Below, piece by piece: positions 1 through 6,653 of a DNA stretch of 15,623 bases (position 1 is the stretch's first letter; every line of letters starts with the position of its first letter). Made by a program: the position numbers and the translations under genes. The notes below the pieces were generated by a model. It made no database searches. It was given only the letters and a program-made list of their open reading frames with translations, and was not told where the DNA came from. This DNA comes from a bacterium (GTDB lineage: Bacteria; SM23-31; JAUVVT01). Location: contig JAUVVT010000006.1 of the NCBI GenBank assembly GCA_030604505.1, forward strand, positions 1 through 15,623, given 5' to 3'.

Positions 1-1
1 C

Positions 2-163
2 GATGAAAAAATAGCCGCTCATTTAAAACGTGAGATTCCGATACTAATATCAGGTAATGAAATTATATGGATATGCGGATATAGAATAAGTAATAGAGTA
101 AAGGTCACTCAAAGAACAAATAAGATACTTAGGTTGAGATGTAATCTCTTAAAAGGGAATTAG
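2..163 (+). CDS. tilS: tRNA(Ile)-lysidine synthetase, C-terminal end (partial, 5' end outside window)
   Basis: This is an open frame entering from the left edge and ending at TAG 161-163, 53 codons in all. The peptide reads DEKIAAHLKREIPIL, then a glycine turn, then IIWICGYRISNRVKVT. That is the layout of the TilS C-terminal domain: a segment ending in Arg before a hydrophobic strand, then an 'ivW-GyRi--r-kvt' strand, then a short basic end. TilS ligates lysine to C34 of the CAU-anticodon tRNA-Ile in the cytoplasm so that it reads AUA. The catalytic PP-loop domain lies outside the window and cannot be checked. ftsH starts 63 bp downstream. tilS-ftsH adjacency, often with hpt between them, is common in bacteria; hpt is absent here. 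The call rests on a short tail, but both motif and neighbour agree. Confidence 0.8.
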   Translation, partial: DEKIAAHLKREIPILISGNEIIWICGYRISNRVKVTQRTNKILRLRCNLLKGN

Positions 164-226
164 GCAGATTTGTTTTTTATGATTTTTTAAAATAATACAT
201 ATAAATATTAGAAAGATATATAAAAA

Positions 227-2266
227 ATGATTAACAAATTATATCAGATTAATAAACAACAGGGAAAAAATAACCTTAAAAGAACTCCTCCCGATAAAGA
301 ACCCGAGTTTCAATGGAAAAAAGCTTTAAAGACTTTAAGTTTATGGATATTTTTTATTGCTGCGATATTTTATCTTACCAATCAACTTCATCCGTCGAAG
401 AGTGATGAGATGGAGATTGATTATAAAAAATATAAAGAATATTTAAGTGAAGGAATGATTATAAGGGCTTATGTAATAAAAGAAGATGATGAATTTCATG
501 GAATTTTAAAAGAAGAAGTTACAGAACTTGATGAGAGGAAAAATCCCCGAACCTTCATAAAATTTAAGGTTATATTACCTTTCATAGACGATACTATGAC
601 AGAGGAGTGGGAAAAAGCCGAAATAGGGATTGATTTTCGAAAAGCTTCGCAGAAATGGTCATCCATAATATTTGCAGGCCTTCCCTGGATCGTAATTATT
701 GTTGTATGGCTTTATATTTTAAGAAGGATGCAGGGGGGAGGAACAAAGGGAATTTTTTCATTCGGTAAAAGCAAAGCTAAGCTATTGACAGAAAATAAAC
801 CAAAGGTTACTTTTGATGATGTTGCAGGTGCTGATGAGGCAAAAGAGGAACTTCAGGAGGTAATAGACTTTTTAAAGGACCCTGGTAAATTCCAAAAACT
901 TGGAGGGAAAATACCAAAGGGTGCTCTTCTTTTGGGACCGCCCGGAACCGGTAAGACTCTGCTTGCCAAGGCAGTCGCTGGAGAGGCGGGAGTGCCGTTT
1001 TTTAGTATGAGCGGTGCTGACTTCGTTGAGATGTTCGTTGGAGTGGGAGCGTCGAGGGTAAGGGATCTTTTTGAGCAGGGGAAAAAACATGCTCCATGTA
1101 TTATTTTTATTGATGAAATTGATGCAGTAGGTAGAACCAGAGGCGCTGGAATTGGAGGAGGACATGATGAAAGAGAACAAACATTAAACCAGCTTCTTGT
1201 TGAGATGGATGGTTTTAATTCCAATGAGGGGGTTATATTAATTGCTGCAACCAATAGGCCCGATGTTCTTGACAATGCCCTTCTTCGACCGGGAAGGTTT
1301 GACCGTCAGATTGTTGTTGACAGGCCGGATGTTAATGGAAGGACAGGGATAATGAAGGTTCATTCAAAAAATGTACCTCTTGACGAAAGCGTGGATTTAA
1401 AGGTTCTTGCCAGAGGAACACCCGGACTTGCAGGAGCAGACCTTGCTAATCTGGTGAATGAGGCGGCTTTGCTTGCAGCAAGAAAAAACCGTACAAAAGT
1501 GAAAATGGAAGATTTTGAGGATGCAAAGGATAAGGTGATGATGGGAGCTGAAAGGAGAAGCCTATTAATAACTGAGCAGGAAAAAAAGCAGACTGCGTAT
1601 CACGAGTCGGGACATGTTTTGGTGGCAAAGTTTGTCCCCAAATCCGATCCGATTCATAAGGTCACAATAATCCCAAGAGGTAGATCGCTTGGAACAACAA
1701 CCTCTCTTCCGATGGATGAAAAACATACATATTCAAAAGAATATTGCGAATCAATTCTTTCAAAAGCAATGGGAGGGAGAGTTGCAGAAATGGTCGTATT
1801 CGATGAGTTAAGCACCGGTGCGGGAAATGATATTGAACAAGCAACAAATCTGGCAAGAAAAATGGTTTGTGAATGGGGGATGAGTGAAGAGTTGGGTCCT
1901 GTTACTTTCGGGAAAAAAGATGAAGAAATATTTTTGGGCAGAGAAATTGCACAGCACAGGGATTACAGTGAAAAAACTGCCCAGATTATAGATACCGAAG
2001 TAAAAAGACTTGTAATGGAAGCTCAGAAGAAGGCAGAGGAAGTTATTAATAATAACATTGATAAACTACACAATATCGCAAAAGCTCTTCTTGAAAGGGA
2101 AATTCTCGACGGCGAAGAAATCGATAAGATTATAAATGGAGAGAAATTAGAACCCATAATGAAAAAAGAAGATGAAAAAAGCGAATCTGAAAAAGAAGAT
2201 ACAATATCCTCTGAAAATTCGAATGATGGCGAAAAAAAAATAGAGGAAGAAATCAAAAAAGATTAG
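227..2266 (+). CDS. ftsH: ATP-dependent zinc metalloprotease FtsH
   Basis: This is a membrane-anchored AAA+ protease that extracts and degrades unstable or misassembled membrane proteins and some cytosolic regulators. The protein has 679 aa. Visible parts in order: a basic N-terminus; transmembrane segment 1 at about 36-51; a periplasmic domain of about 90 residues; transmembrane segment 2 at about 146-165; the AAA domain with Walker A GPPGTGKT (237-244), pore loop MFVGVGAS (269-276), Walker B IIFIDEID (292-299) and the second region of homology with its arginine fingers (about 341-360); and the M41 protease domain with zinc motif HESGH (459-463). D535 in GAGNDIEQAT is the expected third zinc ligand. 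The last 35 residues are a highly charged, probably disordered Glu/Lys/Ser tail, as in many FtsH proteins. The ATG has only a weak upstream GAAAG. No confident promoter was recognised in the 63-bp gap after tilS. A strong hairpin follows the gene. Confidence 0.98.
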   Translation: MINKLYQINKQQGKNNLKRTPPDKEPEFQWKKALKTLSLWIFFIAAIFYLTNQLHPSKSDEMEIDYKKYKEYLSEGMIIRAYVIKEDDEFHGILKEEVTELDERKNPRTFIKFKVILPFIDDTMTEEWEKAEIGIDFRKASQKWSSIIFAGLPWIVIIVVWLYILRRMQGGGTKGIFSFGKSKAKLLTENKPKVTFDDVAGADEAKEELQEVIDFLKDPGKFQKLGGKIPKGALLLGPPGTGKTLLAKAVAGEAGVPFFSMSGADFVEMFVGVGASRVRDLFEQGKKHAPCIIFIDEIDAVGRTRGAGIGGGHDEREQTLNQLLVEMDGFNSNEGVILIAATNRPDVLDNALLRPGRFDRQIVVDRPDVNGRTGIMKVHSKNVPLDESVDLKVLARGTPGLAGADLANLVNEAALLAARKNRTKVKMEDFEDAKDKVMMGAERRSLLITEQEKKQTAYHESGHVLVAKFVPKSDPIHKVTIIPRGRSLGTTTSLPMDEKHTYSKEYCESILSKAMGGRVAEMVVFDELSTGAGNDIEQATNLARKMVCEWGMSEELGPVTFGKKDEEIFLGREIAQHRDYSEKTAQIIDTEVKRLVMEAQKKAEEVINNNIDKLHNIAKALLEREILDGEEIDKIINGEKLEPIMKKEDEKSESEKEDTISSENSNDGEKKIEEEIKKD

Positions 2267-2321
2267 AAAATTAGACTGGTTAAATTAATTATGTGGAAAC
2301 AGAAATCTCTTCCGACTTATT

Positions 2322-2351
2322 AAAAGCCGACTTCGTATTTAGTCGGCTTTT
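2322..2351 (+). terminator. Hairpin after ftsH, likely transcription terminator
   Basis: AAAAGCCGACT (2322-2332) and AGTCGGCTTTT (2341-2351) are perfectly complementary. They form an 11-bp stem with an 8-nt loop, GC-rich in the centre and flanked by A and T runs. The four T's of the stem followed by G and TTT give a modest U-tract. The A-run on the other side could let it work from either strand. It lies 55 bp after the ftsH stop, so it probably ends the tilS-ftsH transcript and separates it from folP. Confidence 0.75.
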
Positions 2352-2373
2352 GTTTCATAGAGAAGTTAAATAA

Positions 2374-2442
2374 ACCATAGAAACATAGAGAGACGAGGAG
2401 AAGATATTTTTGAAATTCTCTATAGCTCTGCGTCTCTGCGGT
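2374..2442. repeat. Octad-periodic imperfect palindrome upstream of folP ('GCAGAGACGCAGAG' type)
   Basis: The left arm ACCATAGAAACATAGAG (2374-2390) and the right arm CTCTGCGTCTCTGCGGT (2426-2442) are inverted relatives: 12 of 17 positions match. All five differences are transitions (A/G or T/C). Read from either end, the arms show an 8-nt rhythm, for example ACCGCAGA then GACGCAGA then GCTATAGA. A nested 7-bp pair, ATAGAGA (2385-2391) with TCTCTAT (2417-2423), is also present. From general familiarity, runs of the GCAGAGACGCAGAG kind recur between genes in many environmental bacterial genomes; I could not search for other copies. The right edge ends 8 bp before the folP ATG. Confidence 0.7.
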
Positions 2443-2450
2443 GAAAAAAT

Positions 2451-3299
2451 ATGAATGAAGAATTTATATTAAACATAAATGGAAAGATACTTGATTTGAG
2501 AAAAAGAACCGGTATAATGGGGATATTAAATGTTACACCGGATTCCTTTTCTGATGGGGGGCAATTCGTTTTACCGGAAAAAGCCGTAGAGCGTGGTATT
2601 CAGATTGCTGAGGAGAGTGCCGATATTATTGATATAGGCGGAGAATCGACCAGACCCGGCTCGGATACGATTAGTGATCAGGAAGAGATAGATCGTATAA
2701 TGCCGGTAGTTGAAGAGCTTTTGAAAGAAGTTTCTATACCTCTTTCGGTAGATACATATAAATCGGAGGTTGCAGAATGTGCACTTAGGGCAGGCGTTCA
2801 TATAATAAACGATATAAGTTCTCTTCGGTTTGATTCCAAGATGGTTAATATAATAAAAAAATATGGTGTCCCCTGTATTTTGATGCATATCAGAGGAACC
2901 CCCAAAAATATGCAGTATAATCCGAAATATAAAGACTTGATTGGAGAAATAAAGGATTATTTTAAGGAAAGAATCGATTTTGCCCTAACAAATGGGATAA
3001 ATTTAAAAAATATAATAATCGACCCCGGAATAGGATTTGGGAAAAGATTGAAAGATAATTTTTTATTGTTGAAAAGACTCGAAGAATTTAAGATTTTTGA
3101 ATGCCCTGTAATGATTGGTCCTTCACGAAAAAGCTTCATAGGTGATACGTTGAATCTTCCTCCTGACCAAAGATTTGAAGGGACTGCCGCAGCTGTTACT
3201 GCCGGAATATTAAATGGTGCTAATATGGTTAGGGTGCATGATGTTGAAAAGAACCTGCGGGTTGTAAAAATTGCGGATGAAATATTACACTGTCATTAA
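2451..3299 (+). CDS. folP: Dihydropteroate synthase
   Basis: This enzyme condenses 7,8-dihydropterin pyrophosphate with p-aminobenzoate to 7,8-dihydropteroate in folate synthesis; it is cytoplasmic and the target of sulfonamides. The protein has 282 aa, a normal length. The TIM-barrel motifs appear in order: GILNVTPDSFSDGG (24-37), IGGESTRPG (62-70), SVDTYK (99-104), IND (119-121), MHIRGTPKNMQ (145-155), IDPGIGFGK (190-198), GPSRKSF (223-229) and RVHDV (261-265). The ATG is preceded by GGTG at 2440-2443, seven bases upstream. This is a partial match to the ribosome-binding consensus, and it lies within or beside the right arm of the palindrome. No promoter was recognised between the ftsH hairpin and this gene. 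cdaA follows after 34 bp, so the two are probably co-transcribed. I see nothing abnormal in the active site. Confidence 0.97.
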   Translation: MNEEFILNINGKILDLRKRTGIMGILNVTPDSFSDGGQFVLPEKAVERGIQIAEESADIIDIGGESTRPGSDTISDQEEIDRIMPVVEELLKEVSIPLSVDTYKSEVAECALRAGVHIINDISSLRFDSKMVNIIKKYGVPCILMHIRGTPKNMQYNPKYKDLIGEIKDYFKERIDFALTNGINLKNIIIDPGIGFGKRLKDNFLLLKRLEEFKIFECPVMIGPSRKSFIGDTLNLPPDQRFEGTAAAVTAGILNGANMVRVHDVEKNLRVVKIADEILHCH

Positions 3300-3333
3300 A
3301 TAAAAATTATTAGAATATCTAAAAAAAGCAAAA

Positions 3334-4098
3334 ATGGATATCTTTAATATTGGGTTTTTAGAATTTACTTTTAGAGACTTAATAGACATATTGCTTGTTA
3401 CTTTTTTGGTATATAAATTATATCAGGCAATGAGCGGAACGCGTGCAGCACAAATGATATTTGGATTAATATTAATTGTAGTAATATCTTTTGTGGTTGA
3501 AATATTTAAGTTAGAGGGAATGACCTGGATAATAAGAAATATCAAAACGGTGTGGATAATAATTTTTGTGATAATTTTTCAGCCGGAATTAAGAAGACTT
3601 CTAATACAGGCAGGTCAAAGTAAAATATTCAGACCATTCGTTAAGCTCAGTGATTATAAGGTAATTGAATCGCTGGCAAGTGCAGCCAATGAATTATCCC
3701 AGAAAAGATATGGTGGGCTGGTTGTTATCGCCAGAGAGACCGGAATGAAAGCAATAATAGAAACCGGAATTAAATTACAGGCAAAGGTTACGGATTCATT
3801 AATAGTATCAATATTCTCACCCAGATCGCCCCTGCACGACGGTGCCGTTATTATAAATGAAGATATGATAGAAGCTGCGAAATGCATCCTGCCGTTAACA
3901 CAGAATCCTAATGTTGATCCAAACTTTGGAACAAGACATCAAGCCGCTTTGGGAGTTTCAGAAGAAACTGATGCTGTGGTAATCATTGTATCTGAAGAAA
4001 CTGGAAAAATCTCTATTGCTCATAAAGGAAAATTAAAAACGGATTTAAACTACAATTCTCTTATTGAAAATCTTTCTAAATTATTAAATGTTAGTTGA
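3334..4098 (+). CDS. cdaA: Diadenylate cyclase, CdaA type (membrane-bound DisA_N/DAC domain)
   Basis: This enzyme makes the second messenger cyclic di-AMP from two ATP. The protein has 254 aa. Three hydrophobic segments (about 18-33, 40-57 and 70-83) form the membrane region typical of CdaA. They are followed by a helical linker with FQPELRRLL (82-90) and the DAC domain (about 105-225). The DGA motif is intact (HDGA, 168-171), as is the distal IIVSEETG (217-224). The second signature, normally GTRHR, here reads GTRHQ (199-203), so its last Arg is Gln. The start ATG lies 34 bp after folP with no clear ribosome-binding site. The regulator gene cdaR and glmM, which accompany cdaA in Firmicutes, are absent; folP linkage is, from memory, common in Bacteroidetes and Chlorobi relatives. 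Family assignment is firm, but activity is uncertain because of the RHQ change. Confidence 0.94.
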   Translation: MDIFNIGFLEFTFRDLIDILLVTFLVYKLYQAMSGTRAAQMIFGLILIVVISFVVEIFKLEGMTWIIRNIKTVWIIIFVIIFQPELRRLLIQAGQSKIFRPFVKLSDYKVIESLASAANELSQKRYGGLVVIARETGMKAIIETGIKLQAKVTDSLIVSIFSPRSPLHDGAVIINEDMIEAAKCILPLTQNPNVDPNFGTRHQAALGVSEETDAVVIIVSEETGKISIAHKGKLKTDLNYNSLIENLSKLLNVS

Positions 4099-4104
4099 AC
4101 TCGC

Positions 4105-4177
4105 CAATTACGATTTACAATTTTATGAGAAAGAGAAAATTTATCATTCGTAAATCGTAAATCACAAATCGTAAATA
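4105..4177. repeat. Heptad-periodic palindrome between cdaA and uvrC (GATTTAC/GTAAATC family, copy 1)
   Basis: The left arm is CAATTAC (4105), GATTTAC (4112) and AATTTTA (4119). The right arm is four tandem heptads: GTAAATC at 4150, GTAAATC at 4157, ACAAATC at 4164 and GTAAATA at 4171. TTACGATTTAC (4108-4118) and GTAAATCGTAA (4150-4160) are perfect 11-bp inverted repeats separated by 31 nt. The element fills nearly the whole intergenic gap and ends 4 bp before the uvrC ATG. A second copy with the same heptad lies at 10794-10895. Confidence 0.8.
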
Positions 4178-4181
4178 AATT

Positions 4182-6008
4182 ATGTTCCCCTTATCTTTAG
4201 AAGAAAAATTTAAGAATCTGCCTAACAAGCCCGGGGTATATTATTTTAAAGATAAAGGCAATAAAATAATATATATAGGAAAAGCTAAATCACTGAGAAG
4301 TCGAGTTAGGTCATATTTTCAGAGTTCGGCAATCAACCCGAAAACTGAAGTAATGGTATCGAAGATAAAAGACTTTGAAATAATAATTACTAATTCTGAA
4401 ATTGAAGCGCTGATTTTGGAAGCAAATCTTGTCAAAGAACATAAGCCTCGATATAATATTAATTTAAAAGATGATAAAAGTTATCCCTATATCAGAGTTA
4501 CAAGAGAACTTTTCCCAAGAGTATTCCCAACAAGAAGGATAATCCATGACGGTTCAAAGTATTTTGGTCCGTATACCGATGTGAAAGCTATGAAGCAAAC
4601 ATTAAAAATTATTAGGAAAGTTTTCCCGGTAAGAAGTTGTAGCTATGCTCTAACAGAAGAATCGATAAGAAGAAAAAAGGTAAAGATTTGTCTTGATTAT
4701 CATATAAAAAAATGTTTGGGTCCCTGTGAGGGATTTATTTCTCTTGAAAAGTATCAGGAAATTATTAAACAAATGATGTATTTTATAAATGGTAAAAATA
4801 GTATCCTTCTTGAAGAGATGAGGGAAAATATGAATAAATCTGCCGAAGGAATGAACTTTGAAGAAGCAGCAAGATTGAGGGATAATATTAATTTCATAGA
4901 AAATTTTTATGCCGGACATAAAACAGTATTGAATAATATGGATGATATAGACATTTTTTCCATTGCAGCGGATGGTGATTCTGCATGTGGAGTAATTTTT
5001 AAAGTGAGGGATGGTAAGATCACCGGCAGACAGCACTTTTATTTGTCTAATGTTAAAGATAAGGAGAAAAAGGAAATATTAAAACCCTTAATGCAGGAGT
5101 ATTATCTTGAGAGCAGGTTTTATCCCGACCAGATATATGTTCCTGTTATTCCTGAAGATTACAAAGCATTGATGAGATGGCTTGAAAAAGAAAAGGGTAA
5201 AAAGATAAATTTAGTTACCCCAAAGATTGGTAAAAAGAATAAGCTGATTGAAATGGGTGAAAAAAATGCGCATTTGCTTTTGGAAGAACTTAAGATACAG
5301 AAGATGAAATCGGGTGATTATGTTCCAAATTCAATATCAGCGCTTCAAAAGGAACTGCATCTCAAAACTCTGCCAAAGAGAATAGAAGCCTTTGATATTT
5401 CAAACATTTCAGGAAAAGATGCTGTTGCATCGATGGTATATTTTGAAAATGGGGTTCCTAAAAAATCTGAATACAGAAAATTCAAGATAAAAACGGTTGA
5501 AAGTGCCGATGATTTTGCCATGATTGAAGAGGTTGTTATTAGAAGATATACCAGATTATTAGAAGAGAATACTGAATTTCCTGATTTAATACTCATAGAT
5601 GGCGGGAAAGGGCAGGTATCGACTGCGGTTAATGCATTAAAAAAGATTGGAGTAACAAATCAGCCATTAGCAGGTATTGCAAAAAAATATGAGGAAATAT
5701 ATCTACCGGGGATAAAGGAACCGCAGTCCATATCGAAAAGTTCACCGGGATTAAAACTGCTCCAAAGGATTAGAGATGAATCGCACAGGTTTGCGCTTCA
5801 GTATCATAAAAAATTAAGGAAAAAAAGGACCATCTTTTCGGAACTTGATAATATCGACGGTATAGGAAAAGTAAAGAAAGAACAATTATATAGACAATTT
5901 GGTTCGATACGAAAAATCAGAGAAGCGAAGCCGGAAGAAATCTTGAATATACCCGGGTTTAATAAGAAAACTGTTAACAAATTGTTGAAGGAACTGAATC
6001 AAACATAA
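4182..6008 (+). CDS. uvrC: Excinuclease ABC subunit C (UvrC)
   Basis: This is the dual-incision nuclease of nucleotide excision repair. It is recruited by the UvrB-DNA complex and cuts 3' and then 5' of the lesion. The protein has 608 aa, the usual size. The N-terminal GIY-YIG nuclease spans about 14-92, with GVY (18-20), YIG (31-33) and the Arg-rich helix after it. Four cysteines (153, 170, 178, 182; CLDYHIKKCLGPC region) match the cluster proposed to hold an Fe-S centre in UvrC. A UVR motif lies at about 208-242 (NFEEAARLRDNI). The C-terminal RNase H-like nuclease contains FDISN (D405), IDGGKGQ (D473) and DESHRFA (H535). A tandem helix-hairpin-helix region follows at about 552-605. The ATG directly follows the heptad palindrome and has no Shine-Dalgarno sequence. 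The gene ends 25 bp before the TTGACT hexamer of the next promoter. Confidence 0.97.
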   Translation: MFPLSLEEKFKNLPNKPGVYYFKDKGNKIIYIGKAKSLRSRVRSYFQSSAINPKTEVMVSKIKDFEIIITNSEIEALILEANLVKEHKPRYNINLKDDKSYPYIRVTRELFPRVFPTRRIIHDGSKYFGPYTDVKAMKQTLKIIRKVFPVRSCSYALTEESIRRKKVKICLDYHIKKCLGPCEGFISLEKYQEIIKQMMYFINGKNSILLEEMRENMNKSAEGMNFEEAARLRDNINFIENFYAGHKTVLNNMDDIDIFSIAADGDSACGVIFKVRDGKITGRQHFYLSNVKDKEKKEILKPLMQEYYLESRFYPDQIYVPVIPEDYKALMRWLEKEKGKKINLVTPKIGKKNKLIEMGEKNAHLLLEELKIQKMKSGDYVPNSISALQKELHLKTLPKRIEAFDISNISGKDAVASMVYFENGVPKKSEYRKFKIKTVESADDFAMIEEVVIRRYTRLLEENTEFPDLILIDGGKGQVSTAVNALKKIGVTNQPLAGIAKKYEEIYLPGIKEPQSISKSSPGLKLLQRIRDESHRFALQYHKKLRKKRTIFSELDNIDGIGKVKKEQLYRQFGSIRKIREAKPEEILNIPGFNKKTVNKLLKELNQT

Positions 6009-6032
6009 TTTTTGAAAAAAACCAAATTTTTC

Positions 6033-6061
6033 TTGACTTAAAACCAAAAAATTATTATATT
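6033..6061 (+). promoter_or_regulatory. Sigma-70-type promoter for the rimP-nusA-infB operon
   Basis: TTGACT (6033-6038) and TATATT (6056-6061) are separated by exactly 17 bp. Each differs from the bacterial housekeeping consensus at one position. The predicted transcription start is at about 6067-6069, immediately before the hairpin at 6071. This is the best promoter in the window, and it lies in the gap before the translation gene cluster. The start site itself is inference. Confidence 0.75.
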
Positions 6062-6070
6062 TATACCTTG

Positions 6071-6097
6071 AAGTGGGTTGTGATGACCCACTTTTTT
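6071..6097 (+). terminator. Intrinsic-terminator-like hairpin at the 5' end of the rimP leader (putative attenuator)
   Basis: AAGTGGGT (6071-6078) and ACCCACTT (6086-6093) form a perfect 8-bp stem with the 7-nt loop TGTGATG. T's 6092-6097 give a six-base T-run after the last stem C. The hairpin sits within a few bases of the predicted start of the operon transcript, not only downstream of uvrC. It could therefore end uvrC read-through and also attenuate rimP-nusA-infB. A conserved rimP leader with a terminator has been described in other bacteria (listed in Rfam as 'rimP leader', from memory). The attenuator role here is inference. Confidence 0.7.
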
Positions 6098-6146
6098 GTT
6101 ATATATAAAGTTGTAATTTAGATTATTTTTAACTGTTTGGAATAAA

Positions 6147-6602
6147 TTGAACAAGTTAGAAAAAGAAGAAATAAAAAAACTCTTTAATAATGAAATAGTT
6201 GAAATGGGTTTTGAACTGGTTGATATTGAACTGAATATTACTAATATTGCAACTAATGTAAAACTGTTTGTTGATAAAGAAGGTGGAATTACTATAGATG
6301 AATGTACTGATATTAACCGTTCAATCTCGGATTTGATTTTTAGAAAGGATTTATTTCCAAAGAATTGTCAATTAGAGGTTTCATCACCCGGATTGGACAG
6401 ACCTCTTAAAACAAAGAGAGATTTTGAACGGAATTCAGGTAGAAATATAATACTTGAATATAGAGATGAATTAGATTTGAAAATAATCGAGGGTAAGATA
6501 GTCAGTGCGGGTAATGAACTGATAATTATAAGTGATGGGGATGAATCTGTTTCTATCTCTTTTGAGAATATTGATAAAGGGAAAATAAAGTTACCTTGGT
6601 AA
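6147..6602 (+). CDS. rimP: Ribosome maturation factor RimP
   Basis: RimP binds the immature 30S subunit and helps assembly around S12 and the central pseudoknot. The protein has 151 aa, a normal length. The N-terminal domain spans about 1-80 and contains MGFELVDIEL (20-29) and the 'DEC--INR-IS' helix (51-61). The family signature EVSSPGLDRPL is at 77-87. The C-terminal Sm-like beta domain follows, with RNIILEYRDEL and later strands. The start is TTG at 6147: there is no upstream ATG in frame before a stop, and the first internal Met (20) would remove the conserved first helix. GGAA sits 4 bp upstream of the TTG, closer than ideal. A weak start after an attenuator would keep expression low. 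It is the first gene of the operon; nusA begins 51 bp downstream. Confidence 0.95.
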   Translation: MNKLEKEEIKKLFNNEIVEMGFELVDIELNITNIATNVKLFVDKEGGITIDECTDINRSISDLIFRKDLFPKNCQLEVSSPGLDRPLKTKRDFERNSGRNIILEYRDELDLKIIEGKIVSAGNELIIISDGDESVSISFENIDKGKIKLPW

Positions 6603-6653
6603 TGATAAGAATTAATAAACCGTTTAAAAAAATAATTGAGGTTTAATGAAAAG

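Noticed and set aside
170..205. Possible ftsH promoter (TTGTTT at 170, TATAAA at 200)
   Set aside because: Spacing is 24 bp, and hexamers at proper spacing match poorly; AT-rich DNA gives such hits by chance.
853..1275. Long minus-strand open frames inside ftsH, and similar ones inside folP, uvrC, nusA, infB and the ABC ATPase gene
   Set aside because: They are antisense shadows of well-identified genes, have low-complexity or Ser/Phe/Ile-rich translations, and show no family motif or ribosome-binding site.
4105..4177. Heptad repeats read as a CRISPR array or an origin with DnaA boxes
   Set aside because: Units are 7 nt with no spacers of CRISPR length, no cas genes are present, and the units do not match the TTATCCACA box.
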